Shown: in pieces, positions 17,355-26,266 of the stretch
Layout of the letters: each line of letters begins with the position of its first letter
How positions within the stretch are numbered: the stretch's first letter is position 1
Origin: Phycisphaerae bacterium
GTDB lineage: Bacteria; Planctomycetota; Phycisphaerae; Sedimentisphaerales; UBA12454
Direction of reading: 5' to 3'
Assembly: GCA_041652575.1 (NCBI GenBank)
Contig: JBAZHC010000006.1
Span: 62,001 to 126,000, forward strand
DNA length: 64,000 nucleotides
Notes under the pieces: model-generated
What the model saw: only the letters and a program-made list of their open reading frames with translations
Told to the model about the DNA's origin: nothing
Databases searched by the model: none
Made by a program: the position numbers and the translations under genes

Positions 17355-17458
17355 ACCCCGCACCTATTGTACAATGCCAAAGCAAAAAAATAATCGATTC
17401 AAAGATAAAATCGAAACAATTTTGAGTCGGATGTAAAACGGAACGATAGGTGCGGGGT
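17355..17458. repeat. 104-bp element with 13-bp perfect terminal inverted repeats
   Basis: ACCCCGCACCTAT (17355-17367) and its exact reverse complement (17446-17458) bound an AT-rich core of 78 bp, just before the TauE/SafE gene. A same-length element with related ends (ACCCCGCACC) lies before hemL at 52338. It may be a small MITE-like element or a leader structure. Confidence 0.6.
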
Positions 17459-17490
17459 TTATCCCGCTTAGCCGGATACTATTTTTCATT

Positions 17491-18258
17491 ATGTTTACAA
17501 GTTTGACGAATCTATTGCCGCAGAATTACACTTCAACCCAATGGCTGATATTATGTATATGCGCAGTTTGTGTCGGTATGAACAAAACAGGTCTGCCCGG
17601 CATAGGGATAGTTGTAGTTCCTTTGATTGCGGCGTTTTTCCCGGCAAAGACCTCGACCGGTTTATTGCTGCCGATGCTTGCGATGGGCGATTTATTTGCC
17701 GTTGGTTTCTATCATCGTCACGCGAAATGGCCGCACATTATTAAACTCCTTCCGCCGGCACTTTTCGGCATAGCCGCCGGTTCCGTCGTAATCAGGCATA
17801 TTTCCGATTTTCAGCTGGCGCCGGTCATAGGCGTAATTGTCCTTGTTATGCTCGTTTTAAATTATTTGCGTTCGCAAAAACAGCGGGATAATTTCGATGT
17901 GCCAACGCATTGGCTCTTTGCCGTTACTATGGGTTTCTTTGCGGGCCTTACTACGCAGATGGCCAACGCGGCCGGTCCCGTTATGATTATTTATCTGCTT
18001 GCCGCACGTCTGCCGAAATACGAATTCATCGGAACAGGCGCATGGTTTTTCCTTATTATCAACTGGCTCAAAATTCCGGTATTTATAACTGAAGGCAGGA
18101 TAACCCTCGAATCGGTTTCTGCTGATGTTATTATGCTGCCTTTGATTGCTGCCGGTGCAATTATGGGAGTATTTGTTCTGAAAAAACTTCCCCAGAAATG
18201 GTTTAATATTATTATGCAAATCCTCGCCGCAGCAGCCGCCGTTAAACTGCTGTTCTAA
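17491..18258 (+). CDS. TauE/SafE-family membrane permease
   Basis: 255 residues, about seven to eight membrane segments. Two-half TauE/SafE layout: GMNKTGLPGIGIVVVPLIA near the N-terminus and FAGLTTQMANAAGPVMIIYL in the middle, the family's repeated G-x-x-T/G motif regions. Members export sulfite, sulfoacetate or related organosulfur anions. No obvious ribosome-binding site stands close to the ATG. Substrate cannot be assigned. Confidence 0.85.
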   Translation: MFTSLTNLLPQNYTSTQWLILCICAVCVGMNKTGLPGIGIVVVPLIAAFFPAKTSTGLLLPMLAMGDLFAVGFYHRHAKWPHIIKLLPPALFGIAAGSVVIRHISDFQLAPVIGVIVLVMLVLNYLRSQKQRDNFDVPTHWLFAVTMGFFAGLTTQMANAAGPVMIIYLLAARLPKYEFIGTGAWFFLIINWLKIPVFITEGRITLESVSADVIMLPLIAAGAIMGVFVLKKLPQKWFNIIMQILAAAAAVKLLF

Positions 18259-19242
18259 TTACGGCAAACTCTGCAGCAGTTCGATTATTTCCTCTTTTTT
18301 CGGCAGCGATTCCTGCGAACCGAATTTTGAACAGGCCAGCGCTCCTGCCGCCGATGCGAACTTGGCGGCCCTTCTGATTTCGTCTGCCGTAAGGCATCCC
18401 TTAGCGGAGCCTACGCCGCAGCTTGCGGCAAGTGCTCCGTCAAACGCATCGCCGCAGCCGGTATGGTCGACAAATTTTACTTCAAACGGCGCGATATGGT
18501 CTGCGCCGCTTTTATCAATAACCATCGCGCCTTTTCTGCCGAGCTTGATAACAACACAGCCTACGCCGCGGGCGATAAGGTCGGAACCGATAAGTTTTGC
18601 GGTATGAATATTATGATTTTGAGCGGTGCTTAACTCGGCAGCCTCGGCAAAATTAGGCACCAGTATATCGGCGGTATAATAATCCAGCGGCAGTTTCCCG
18701 CTTTGATTTTCAAACTGCTCGCCTGACAATGCAGGGTCGAGAATTACTTTTGTCTGGGCCAGTTTCGCCGCTCGTATCGCGCCGCAGATAAAATCATTTG
18801 AAAGACCGCCGTTTATCAGGCACACATCGGCGAACCTTAAAAGTTTTTCGAATCTTTCCTCTTCTATATCGCTGTTCTGCAGCGCCCTGTTTGTTCCTTC
18901 GGAGATAATTGTTCTGTTCGCTCCCGAACTATTGACGAACGAAACGCTCACACCGGTGTTTTTCGCCTCGGCATCGGAAACAAAATCGCAGTTTACGCCG
19001 AAGGCTTCAAGGTTGTCTTTTATCATCTGCCCGAAGATATCTTTGCCGACCTTGCCTACGAGGTAAACATCGCATCCGCAAAGGGCCGCCTGAATTGCCT
19101 GGTTCGAACCTGCCCCGGAGGCCGTATATGAAAAGCCGCTCCCTGCCGCGATTTGTCCGGTAGCAGGAAAATCCACGCACCGTATCGCCATATCCACATA
19201 TATGCCGCCGATTACGACAACTTTAGGTTTGTCCCCTGCCAT
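18259..19242 (-). CDS. PfkB-family (ribokinase-like) carbohydrate kinase
   Basis: 327 residues. The N-terminal GGIYVDMAIRC with the ribokinase-type GxGSNQA helix (GAGSNQAIQAALCG) and the C-terminal DHTGCGDAFDGALAA motif, in which the catalytic Asp is kept and the usual GAGD is GCGD. These enzymes phosphorylate sugars at a hydroxymethyl group, ribokinase being closest by the overall pattern. AGAGGTACC precedes the ATG. It ends directly against the TauE gene's end (convergent). Substrate uncertain. Confidence 0.87.
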   Translation of the reverse strand: MAGDKPKVVVIGGIYVDMAIRCVDFPATGQIAAGSGFSYTASGAGSNQAIQAALCGCDVYLVGKVGKDIFGQMIKDNLEAFGVNCDFVSDAEAKNTGVSVSFVNSSGANRTIISEGTNRALQNSDIEEERFEKLLRFADVCLINGGLSNDFICGAIRAAKLAQTKVILDPALSGEQFENQSGKLPLDYYTADILVPNFAEAAELSTAQNHNIHTAKLIGSDLIARGVGCVVIKLGRKGAMVIDKSGADHIAPFEVKFVDHTGCGDAFDGALAASCGVGSAKGCLTADEIRRAAKFASAAGALACSKFGSQESLPKKEEIIELLQSLP

Positions 19243-19373
19243 TGGTACCTCTAAAAAAATTCTGCTCGGCTTGTCGAAGTCGGGATTTCTACTGGTCTAT
19301 AAAATACAGCCAAGTCACGGGTTTTGCAATAACTTATCATTATTCAATCCTGACGTGTGAACCTATAAAGCAT

Positions 19374-19402
19374 TTGACTTGAACGATACGTTCGGCTACA
19401 CT
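19374..19402 (+). promoter_or_regulatory. Sigma-70-like promoter of purF-purM with palindromic spacer
   Basis: TTGACT (19374-19379), 17-base spacer, TACACT (19397-19402), 71 bp before the purF ATG. The spacer contains GAACG-ATA-CGTTC (19381-19393), a short palindrome in the position of a repressor operator. A second small palindrome, ACAGCA-C-TGCTGT, lies in the leader near 19434-19446. Confidence 0.6.
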
Positions 19403-19472
19403 ACTTTCACTGCAATAAGAACGGGATTTCCCGACAGCACTGCTGTTTTAACCTTTTATCTGGATAGTACTT

Positions 19473-20912
19473 ATGGACAAGAAAGAAAACTGCGGTCTTT
19501 TCGGTATTTTTGGAGATGACGACGCGGCTGAAAAAACATTTTTTGCTCTGCACAGTCTTCAGCACCGCGGCCAGGAGTCGGCGGGCATTGCCACAAGTAA
19601 CGGAGAGATGATTACCTGCCATACCGGCATGGGGCACACGACCAGGGTCTTCCGGTCGGGACCGAACACACTTAACCGCTTGCGCAATCCGATGGCTATA
19701 GGCCATGTACGATATTCCACCTCCGGCTCGCGAAACCTCGCAAATGCCCAGCCGCTGCTTAGCGAATACTCTCGGGGCCAGGTTGCGGTCGCTCATAACG
19801 GAAATTTAATAAACGCTTCTTTGCTTCGGGACGAATACGAGGCTTACGGCCATATTTTCAAATCCACAAACGACACTGAAATCATAATTCATCTTCTGGC
19901 CAAACCCTCGCACGTTTCAAAGCCTGACCCGCTGGGTCACGTTCTTAATCATCTTCAGGGTGCCTATTCTCTGCTCTTTCTTTTTCCCGACAGAATTGAA
20001 GCCGCAAGGGACCCTTACGGCATAAGGCCTCTGTGTATTGGAAAAACGAAAAACGGCGCTTACTGCGTCGCAAGCGAAACCTGCGCACTGGTCACTATTG
20101 ACGCCGAATACATTAGAGATGTCGCTCCGGGCGAAATCGTAACACTCGACAGCAGGGGCATCACCAGCAGATGGTTTGTAAAGCCCGCAAGTATCACCCC
20201 GGCGCATTGCATCTTCGAGCACGTTTACTTCGCAAAGCAGAGCAGCGATATTTTCGGAGAAAATGTCCACGAGATCCGCAAAAGATTCGGCGCTCAGATT
20301 GCCAAAGAGCATCCCGTTGACGCCGATGTTGTAATTCCCGTGCCGGACTCAGGAACCTCGGCCGCCATTGGATATTCACGACAGAGCGGAATACCTTTTG
20401 ATATGGGTTTTATAAGGAGCCATTACGTCGGCAGAACTTTTATTTCTCCGACTCAGGACCTGCGAGACCTTGCCGTCAAGCTCAAGCTTGCCGTCGTTGC
20501 AAACGTTGTCAGAGGCAAACGTGTTATAGTGGTTGACGATTCGATTGTTCGCGGCACAACCACGAAAGGCAAAATCAACGCGCTCAGACAGGCAGGAGTT
20601 AAGGAAGTTCACATGAGGGTAAGCTGTCCGCCGATAAGATTCCCCTGTTTTTACGGCGTGGATTTCCCCACAAAACAGGAATTGCTCGCCAACGAAAGAG
20701 ATATGAAGCAGATAAAGGAATTTCTCGATGTGGACAGCATCGGTTATATCTCGCTCGAAGGAATGCTGTCCTGCGCCTCTTTGCCGAAGGAAAATTACTG
20801 CACCGCCTGCTGGACGGGAAGTTATCGGATTCCTATCCAGACGGTAGTGAATAAATTTACGATGGAACGATACCAGATGCAGCTTTTTGACGATGAACCG
20901 GTACAATTATAA
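19473..20912 (+). CDS. purF: Amidophosphoribosyltransferase
   Basis: 479 residues. First step of purine synthesis: PRPP plus glutamine to phosphoribosylamine. N-terminal nucleophile class: a short propeptide MDKKEN then Cys7 (CGLFGIFG), which must be exposed for glutaminase activity. PRPP site VIVVDDSIVRGTTTKG. Cysteines at PAHCIFEH, RFPCFYG and NYCTACWTG match the four-ligand pattern of the Bacillus-type [4Fe-4S] enzyme, which is oxygen-labile. Stop and purM start overlap (TAATG). Confidence 0.96.
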   Translation: MDKKENCGLFGIFGDDDAAEKTFFALHSLQHRGQESAGIATSNGEMITCHTGMGHTTRVFRSGPNTLNRLRNPMAIGHVRYSTSGSRNLANAQPLLSEYSRGQVAVAHNGNLINASLLRDEYEAYGHIFKSTNDTEIIIHLLAKPSHVSKPDPLGHVLNHLQGAYSLLFLFPDRIEAARDPYGIRPLCIGKTKNGAYCVASETCALVTIDAEYIRDVAPGEIVTLDSRGITSRWFVKPASITPAHCIFEHVYFAKQSSDIFGENVHEIRKRFGAQIAKEHPVDADVVIPVPDSGTSAAIGYSRQSGIPFDMGFIRSHYVGRTFISPTQDLRDLAVKLKLAVVANVVRGKRVIVVDDSIVRGTTTKGKINALRQAGVKEVHMRVSCPPIRFPCFYGVDFPTKQELLANERDMKQIKEFLDVDSIGYISLEGMLSCASLPKENYCTACWTGSYRIPIQTVVNKFTMERYQMQLFDDEPVQL

Positions 20913-21979
20913 TGGCTGAATATCTCACTTACTCCAAATCGGGCGTCGATATTGACGCGAATGACGAAATGGTGGACAGGATTCAAACCTCTATCCAGAG
21001 CACGCTTGGCCCTCGCGTAATTAACGTCCCCGGCGGCTTTGCGGGCCTGTTTCGTCTCGACTACGACGAAAAAATCTTCCGTAAAAATTACAAAAAACCT
21101 GTTCTTGTCGCCTGCACCGACGGCGTCGGCTCGAAGGTCCTCGTCGCAAGACAGATGAAAAAAATCGATACGCTCGGCTTCGACCTCGTAGCAATGAACG
21201 TCAACGATATGCTCGTTATGGGCGCAGAGCCGCTGTTCTTCCTCGATTATCTGGCCATAAACAAACTCGAACCGGCCAAAGTGGCCGATATGGTCGAAAG
21301 CATCGCCGCCGCATGCAGGGTCGCAAATTGTGCGCTCATCGGCGGAGAAACAGCAGAGATGCCCGACATCTACAAAAAGGACGATTTCGATATGGCAGGT
21401 TTCGCCGTCGGCATTGTCGAAAAAAATAAAATTATCACCGGCTCAAAAATCGAAGCCGGCGACGTCGTGCTCGGCCTCGCCTCGACCGGCCTCCACAGTA
21501 ACGGCTACGCCCTCGCCAGAAATATCTGCTTTAAAAAACTCGGACTTAAGGTTGACCAGGAAATCCCCGAACTCGAAAACAGAACCATCGGAGAGGTACT
21601 GCTGGCCCCGACAAGAATTTATGTCCGTTCGATAATCAAACTTCTCAGTCACTACAAAGTAAAACACGTCGTTCATGGAATGGCTCATATCACCGGCGGC
21701 GGCCTGCCGGGCAATGTCCCGAGAGTCGTTCCCTCTAACTGCGATGTGGTCCTGGATAAATCAAGCTGGAAGAGACAGCCCATTTTTGATTTTATGCAGA
21801 AAAACGGCCCTGTCGAAGAAGAAGAAATGTACCGTGTATTCAATATGGGTATCGGTTTCACCCTGATGGTTGCACCTGATTTCGCCGATTCAATCGCCGA
21901 ACAGCTTGCTCATAGCGGTGAAACCGTTTATAAAATAGGTACTATCCGCAAAGGCAGCGGAAAAATAATTATAAAATAA
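20912..21979 (+). CDS. purM: Phosphoribosylformylglycinamidine cyclo-ligase
   Basis: 355 residues. Closes the imidazole ring in purine synthesis (AIR synthetase). Family strings: NVPGGFAGLFRL, CTDGVGSKVLVA, AMNVNDMLVMGAEPLFFLDYLA, IGGETAEMPDIY, GLHSNGYALAR and HITGGGLPGNVPR. The ATG overlaps the purF stop by one base, so the two genes form a coupled unit. Full length. Confidence 0.96.
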   Translation: MAEYLTYSKSGVDIDANDEMVDRIQTSIQSTLGPRVINVPGGFAGLFRLDYDEKIFRKNYKKPVLVACTDGVGSKVLVARQMKKIDTLGFDLVAMNVNDMLVMGAEPLFFLDYLAINKLEPAKVADMVESIAAACRVANCALIGGETAEMPDIYKKDDFDMAGFAVGIVEKNKIITGSKIEAGDVVLGLASTGLHSNGYALARNICFKKLGLKVDQEIPELENRTIGEVLLAPTRIYVRSIIKLLSHYKVKHVVHGMAHITGGGLPGNVPRVVPSNCDVVLDKSSWKRQPIFDFMQKNGPVEEEEMYRVFNMGIGFTLMVAPDFADSIAEQLAHSGETVYKIGTIRKGSGKIIIK

Positions 21980-22001
21980 CTTTAATTTCGGCAAACCTTT
22001 T

Positions 22002-22997
22002 ATGGAAAAAAGGATTTCGTCGGCTGTTGCGTTTCCGCCGGCAGTAATAATTTATATTATTTTTGCCGCTTGGCTTTTCTATCCACACCTGCAAAAGCTC
22101 TCCGCCATACAGCGTCTTTTCCCTTTGGAAGCCATCGTCGCCGCGGCAGGTGTTTTCATTCTATGCAGACGATGGGTGCTTTCGTTTTTCGCTTCTCTTA
22201 TCGGCGGCGCCATTTTCGGCTTCGGAATATTCGCCTGCTCTTTCTTCTGCTATCATCCTTTTGCAGGACTTGTTTACGCGGTTTTGCCGTGGACTTTCGT
22301 GCCGGCCGTTTTCTTTTATCAGTGGACAAAACTCGATTCCAGAAACACCGCCATTCTTTCCGGCCTGCTCTCCCTCCTTCCGTTTTTGTTTATACTCCTC
22401 GCTTATGAATTCTCCGCCGGAATGTATCTTTACCCCATACCCGCCGATACCCGCCTGTCTATTCAAAGCCTGCTCGGCATAGTAAATCCTTCCGGCGCAA
22501 AACCCGACATATTCGCCCTGGGCTTTTATCATGTTTCCGTCGCCGGCCTGATTATGGGCTGTGTTCTGCTGGTCAGGACTCGCAGAATATGGACGATTGT
22601 CTTAATCGCAGCGGCAATTTTCGCCGCCTTTTACAGACCCATAATGCACGTCCCGCCGGTTATGTGGGCCTCTGTTCCGGTTTTATTTTGTTCTATTATA
22701 ATTGCCTCAGGCCTTGAAACTCTAATTCTCGCAGGCGCCGCCGATTCGAAACTGCTTCTGGCCTCGGCGGTAATATTATTTTTGTTCGGCCTGTTTAATG
22801 TTTTTGTGCCGGGCCAGTCGGGTCTTTCCCCTCAATTCATCGGTATGTACGGCCTCGGTGTCTTGGTCGTTATGCTTATCTTCTTTATCGCCCGCGCAAA
22901 TCGCCCCTGGCATGGTGTCAGAATGTTCGTATTATATTCCGCCGCCCTGATGGACATATTAATCAGTACGAAATATATCATAGATATTATTTTCTAA
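22002..22997 (+). CDS. Polytopic membrane protein of unknown function
   Basis: 331 residues with about ten hydrophobic segments through nearly the whole length and very short loops. No transporter or enzyme motif was recognised. It starts 22 bp after purM on the same strand and may share its transcript; the hairpin at 23029 would end it. Possibly a planctomycete-specific membrane protein. Confidence 0.65.
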   Translation: MEKRISSAVAFPPAVIIYIIFAAWLFYPHLQKLSAIQRLFPLEAIVAAAGVFILCRRWVLSFFASLIGGAIFGFGIFACSFFCYHPFAGLVYAVLPWTFVPAVFFYQWTKLDSRNTAILSGLLSLLPFLFILLAYEFSAGMYLYPIPADTRLSIQSLLGIVNPSGAKPDIFALGFYHVSVAGLIMGCVLLVRTRRIWTIVLIAAAIFAAFYRPIMHVPPVMWASVPVLFCSIIIASGLETLILAGAADSKLLLASAVILFLFGLFNVFVPGQSGLSPQFIGMYGLGVLVVMLIFFIARANRPWHGVRMFVLYSAALMDILISTKYIIDIIF

Positions 22998-23028
22998 TCA
23001 GGGCCTGGTTCCGAAGGTATAAAAAAAT

Positions 23029-23059
23029 GGCAGAGCTTTGTAAGCTCTGCCGTTTATTT
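23029..23059. terminator. Strong hairpin terminator, usable from both strands
   Basis: Perfect 10-bp stem GGCAGAGCTT/AAGCTCTGCC with a 3-base loop. On the plus strand GTTTATTTT follows; on the minus strand a run of seven T follows (plus AAAAAAA at 23021-23027). Confidence 0.85.
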
Positions 23060-23060
23060 T

Positions 23061-23200
23061 ATGGCTCTTTCGTTTTTGCGTTTTAGCGTTTCGCCCGCTG
23101 CATCCTGCTTTACCATCAGACTTGCCGCATGTTGCCGAGACGGATAGGCCGGTTAAGCTAAACATAACCTTTTCAGGTAATTCGAGCCATGTTTTTTTAT
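23061..23200 (+). ncRNA. Possible structured RNA of about 140 nt (unassigned)
   Basis: ATGGCTC (23061-23067) can pair with GAGCCAT (23184-23190), which is followed by seven T. Inside are GC-rich stretches and a GGTTA/TAACC hairpin (about 23152-23170). This closed layout with a T tract looks like a small RNA, but I could not match it to a known class. On the minus strand the same DNA ends in the strong hairpin at 23029. The remaining part of 22998-23350 shows a further small hairpin (AGACG-TAT-CGTCT near 23214) and nothing else. Confidence 0.3.
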
Positions 23201-23350
23201 ATGTCTCTGGTTAGACGTATCGTCTTATCAGTACTGAAAAGTTGAATTTTTTAAGACATATTTTTAAAATCATACGATAATTTTTACACTGGCAAAAAAG
23301 CACAAAATAAGTTAAATAATATCGGTCTTATTTGGAAAAGGATAAAAAAT

Positions 23351-24508
23351 ATGGATAATTTCACCTATTGCAACCCGGTCAAAATAGTATTCGGCAAAAA
23401 CACAATCTCGCAATTAAACCAGCTTATAGACCCAAAAGCGAAGATTCTTTTAACCTACGGCGGCGGCTCAATTAAGAAAAACGGCGTCTACCGACAGGTT
23501 AAGGCCGCTTTGAAAAAACGAAAAGTCGTCGAATTCGGTGGTATTGAGCCTAACCCCACTTATGAAACCTGCCTCAAGGCTATTGCCCTCGGCAGAAAGG
23601 AAAAAATCAATTTCGTTCTCGCCGTCGGCGGAGGTTCGGTACTTGACGGCTCGAAATTCATCGCCGCGGGAATTCCTTATAAGGGCAAAAACCTCTGGGA
23701 TATTGTTTCAAGCTTCGGACAAATCCTTAAAACCGTTATCCCTATAGGAACAGTTATTACTCTCCCGGCAACAGGTTCGGAAATGAATGCCTTTGGCGTT
23801 ATATCGAGATTAAGCACAACCGAAAAACTCGCTTTCGGCAGCCCGCTTTGCTATCCGAAATTTTCGATACTCGACCCGCAGACAACTTACTCCCTCGACA
23901 AGAAACAACTGCGCAATGGCATTGTTGACACATTCGTTCACGTCGCCGAGCAATACGCCACTGTCGATTTGAACACCGCTTTGCAGGATAAATATGCCGA
24001 GGCGATTTTTAAAACTCTTATCGAAATCGCCCCCGCCGTAATGAGCGGCAAAAAAAATTACGACGCCCGCGCCAATTTTATGTGGTGTGCGACGCAGGCG
24101 CTGTGCGGCATTTTAGGCTGCGGCATAAAACAGGACTGGAGTACTCACGGCATCGGCCACGAGCTGACGGCCTTTTTCGGCCCAGCCCACGCCGAGACTC
24201 TTGCGATTGTTTTGCCGGCTATGTGGAAATACGAAATTAAAAACAAGTCCGCAAAATTTGCCAAACTTGCCGAAAACGTCTGGGGCGTAAAAAAAGGCAC
24301 TGCAAAACAGAAAGCCAACGCCGCGATAAAACACACCGTTAAATTCTTCCATTCGCTCGGTATGCCGACGTCACTGAAAAATTACGGTATAACATCGAAG
24401 GACATCGAAAAAATCGTTCAGCGTTTTGCTGACAGGGGCATGGTAATCGGTGAAAATGGCGACATTGATTCCAAGGCAGTCCGGAAAATTCTGAAATTGT
24501 CTTTATAG
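23351..24508 (+). CDS. Iron-containing alcohol dehydrogenase, YqhD/butanol dehydrogenase type
   Basis: 385 residues. NAD(P)-binding AVGGGSVLDGSKF and TLPATGSEMNAFGV, and metal-site strings VDTFVHVAEQ, WSTHGIGHELTAFFGPAHAETL that supply the Asp/His ligands of group III alcohol dehydrogenases. The size and the NPVKIVFGKNTI start resemble YqhD/BdhA, which reduce aldehydes, usually with NADPH. AAAAGGA precedes the ATG. Probably a fermentative aldehyde reductase; substrate not readable. Confidence 0.9.
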   Translation: MDNFTYCNPVKIVFGKNTISQLNQLIDPKAKILLTYGGGSIKKNGVYRQVKAALKKRKVVEFGGIEPNPTYETCLKAIALGRKEKINFVLAVGGGSVLDGSKFIAAGIPYKGKNLWDIVSSFGQILKTVIPIGTVITLPATGSEMNAFGVISRLSTTEKLAFGSPLCYPKFSILDPQTTYSLDKKQLRNGIVDTFVHVAEQYATVDLNTALQDKYAEAIFKTLIEIAPAVMSGKKNYDARANFMWCATQALCGILGCGIKQDWSTHGIGHELTAFFGPAHAETLAIVLPAMWKYEIKNKSAKFAKLAENVWGVKKGTAKQKANAAIKHTVKFFHSLGMPTSLKNYGITSKDIEKIVQRFADRGMVIGENGDIDSKAVRKILKLSL

Positions 24509-24582
24509 GGCAAGGGCGGGCTTAGGTAAGGAGGACCGGCGGAATTGTGTTCTACAATTTTCCGCACCCTAAACCCTGCCCC
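24508..24582. terminator. Compound hairpin between convergent genes
   Basis: Inner stem GCGGAA-TTGT/ACAA-(T)TTTCCGC at about 24540-24564, nested in a longer imperfect stem (GGGCGGGCTTAGG with CCTAAACCCTGCCC). It separates the alcohol dehydrogenase (+) from the ETF-QO gene (-). Confidence 0.5.
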
Positions 24583-24593
24583 CAATAATAACC

Positions 24594-26246
24594 CTACATA
24601 TTTTTATATCTTGGTCCGCCGCCACCTTCAGGCACCGTCCAGCGGATATTGTCGAACGGACATTTCCTCTGACAGGTTTTACAGTGCAGACAGTTAGATG
24701 AATTTGCCGGTTTTACCTGCCAGCCTATCGTTTCATACACACCTGCCGGGCAGAATGTAATACATGGCGAACCAAATTTCGGCGTGCATTTCTGCGCACA
24801 GGTATTTGTGTTTATTATCGTCAGATGGCTGGGCTGCTCTTCGCGATGTTCCGTAGCCGCCATTGCCGTAAAAGTATCTTTGTCGTAATTCTTCGACGGT
24901 TTATATTTATATTTTTTGCTCGTAATCGCCTGATAATCTTCCTCAACATTGAACAGCGGCCCTTTCTGGCCGAGAACTGATAACGGCATCCCGAACAGCG
25001 GACCGAATTTTGCAACGTTCTGTCTGAATCTCGACGCAAATCTCATTTCTTCCATTACGCCCGACATATTCAGCAGTTCGGTATATTTCGACGCTGTGGA
25101 GTTAAAGTTATTCAAACACTGGGCAACTGCCTTGCCTGCTGCCATTCCGGATTTTATCGCGTTGTGCAAACCTTTAATCTTGAGCATATTGACAAACCCT
25201 GCCGCATCGCCGAGTATCAGCACGTTAGATTTTCCGACCGCGCTTGTCTGCGGATTTCTCGGCAGCGCGTAAAAGCCGCCTTCGGGAATCATTTTCGCCC
25301 CTGCTTCGACAATCGTGCCGCCTTCTATGAATTTTTTTACAAACTTATGATTTTTGAAATTCGTCAGCGCATCCTGTGGATTGAAATCGCAGTATTTCCA
25401 GTCCAGCCCGACAATCATTCCTACCGCGATATGATTTTGACTGACAGGATGCATCACACCGCCGCCGAACATCGCAGGCCCAAGAACTGGCGTCCACAAA
25501 GGATAGCCCATCGCGTGAACAACTCTTTCGCTGCTGAATTTGCTGAACTGTTCATCGCTTACCTTTATCAATTCCTTTACTCCGACTGAGTAAAGCTGTT
25601 TTGCTCGTCTCGTTAACCCCGCCTTTTTGACAAACTTTTCCGTTACCAGACCATCGCAGCCCTCGGCGAGTATAACTACATCTGCCTCGATAATTTCGCC
25701 CGCAACATAATTAGGCTGTTTTGCCCCGTGCTTATCCAGCCCCTGATCGACAAGTTTTATCCCCGTGGCGATATTTTTAGACACATCGTAAATAATATCT
25801 TCAGCGGCGAAACCGTGTATGACTTCGACTCCCATATCTTTCGCCGTCTGGCAGAGCCATTTCGTAAGTCTGCTTATCGATATTATATAATCTCCCTGAT
25901 GTTTCATCTGGCCGAAGTTGATTTTGAACTTTTCCGCAAGTTGTATCGCTATATGAATATTGAAAGCTAATTTATCCCCCGCGAAAAACATCGTATTGTC
26001 TTTCGTCACTCTATACGCAAGAATATCCTTTGCCTCTTCGGATTGATGCCATTGCGGATTTACCTGTCCCATCAGCGATTCCAAAGCACCGGCTTCGAGA
26101 GTCGCGCCGGACAGATTGTGATTGCCCGCTTCGGCCGCCTTGTCGATTACGCATATTTCCGCATCGCTCTGCTGATGTTTCAGCGTAATCGCAGCCGATA
26201 AACCTGCCGGCCCTGCCCCAACAATAATTACTGAAGTTTTATTCAT
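24594..26246 (-). CDS. Electron-transfer flavoprotein:quinone oxidoreductase with C-terminal ferredoxin
   Basis: 550 residues. N-terminal FAD dinucleotide site VIIVGAGPAGLSAAI; DVVILAEGCDGLVTEKF and SNVLILGDAAGFVNMLKIKG later in the flavin domain; C-terminal [4Fe-4S] module with SSNCLHCKTCQRKCPF. It passes electrons from ETF to (mena)quinone at the membrane. The gene directly follows the fused EtfB-EtfA gene on the same strand with a 20-bp gap, so the pair forms one electron-transfer unit. FixC plus FixX-like parts are fused here, as in ETF-QO. Confidence 0.93.
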   Translation of the reverse strand: MNKTSVIIVGAGPAGLSAAITLKHQQSDAEICVIDKAAEAGNHNLSGATLEAGALESLMGQVNPQWHQSEEAKDILAYRVTKDNTMFFAGDKLAFNIHIAIQLAEKFKINFGQMKHQGDYIISISRLTKWLCQTAKDMGVEVIHGFAAEDIIYDVSKNIATGIKLVDQGLDKHGAKQPNYVAGEIIEADVVILAEGCDGLVTEKFVKKAGLTRRAKQLYSVGVKELIKVSDEQFSKFSSERVVHAMGYPLWTPVLGPAMFGGGVMHPVSQNHIAVGMIVGLDWKYCDFNPQDALTNFKNHKFVKKFIEGGTIVEAGAKMIPEGGFYALPRNPQTSAVGKSNVLILGDAAGFVNMLKIKGLHNAIKSGMAAGKAVAQCLNNFNSTASKYTELLNMSGVMEEMRFASRFRQNVAKFGPLFGMPLSVLGQKGPLFNVEEDYQAITSKKYKYKPSKNYDKDTFTAMAATEHREEQPSHLTIINTNTCAQKCTPKFGSPCITFCPAGVYETIGWQVKPANSSNCLHCKTCQRKCPFDNIRWTVPEGGGGPRYKNM

Positions 26247-26266
26247 ATCCGTAAAGCCTATATTGG

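Noticed and set aside
17005..17360. Long minus-strand reading frames opposite the Cys-rich lipoprotein
   Set aside because: They mirror the repeat of the plus-strand gene, lack ribosome-binding sites and are Phe/His-rich in the manner of antisense shadows.
17355..17458. Insertion sequence remnant with transposase
   Set aside because: Ends are inverted but the core is only about 78 bp without coding capacity and no target duplication is evident; kept as an element of unknown type.
23061..23200. 6S RNA or RNase P RNA
   Set aside because: The characteristic conserved sequences of either were not found; left as an unassigned candidate.
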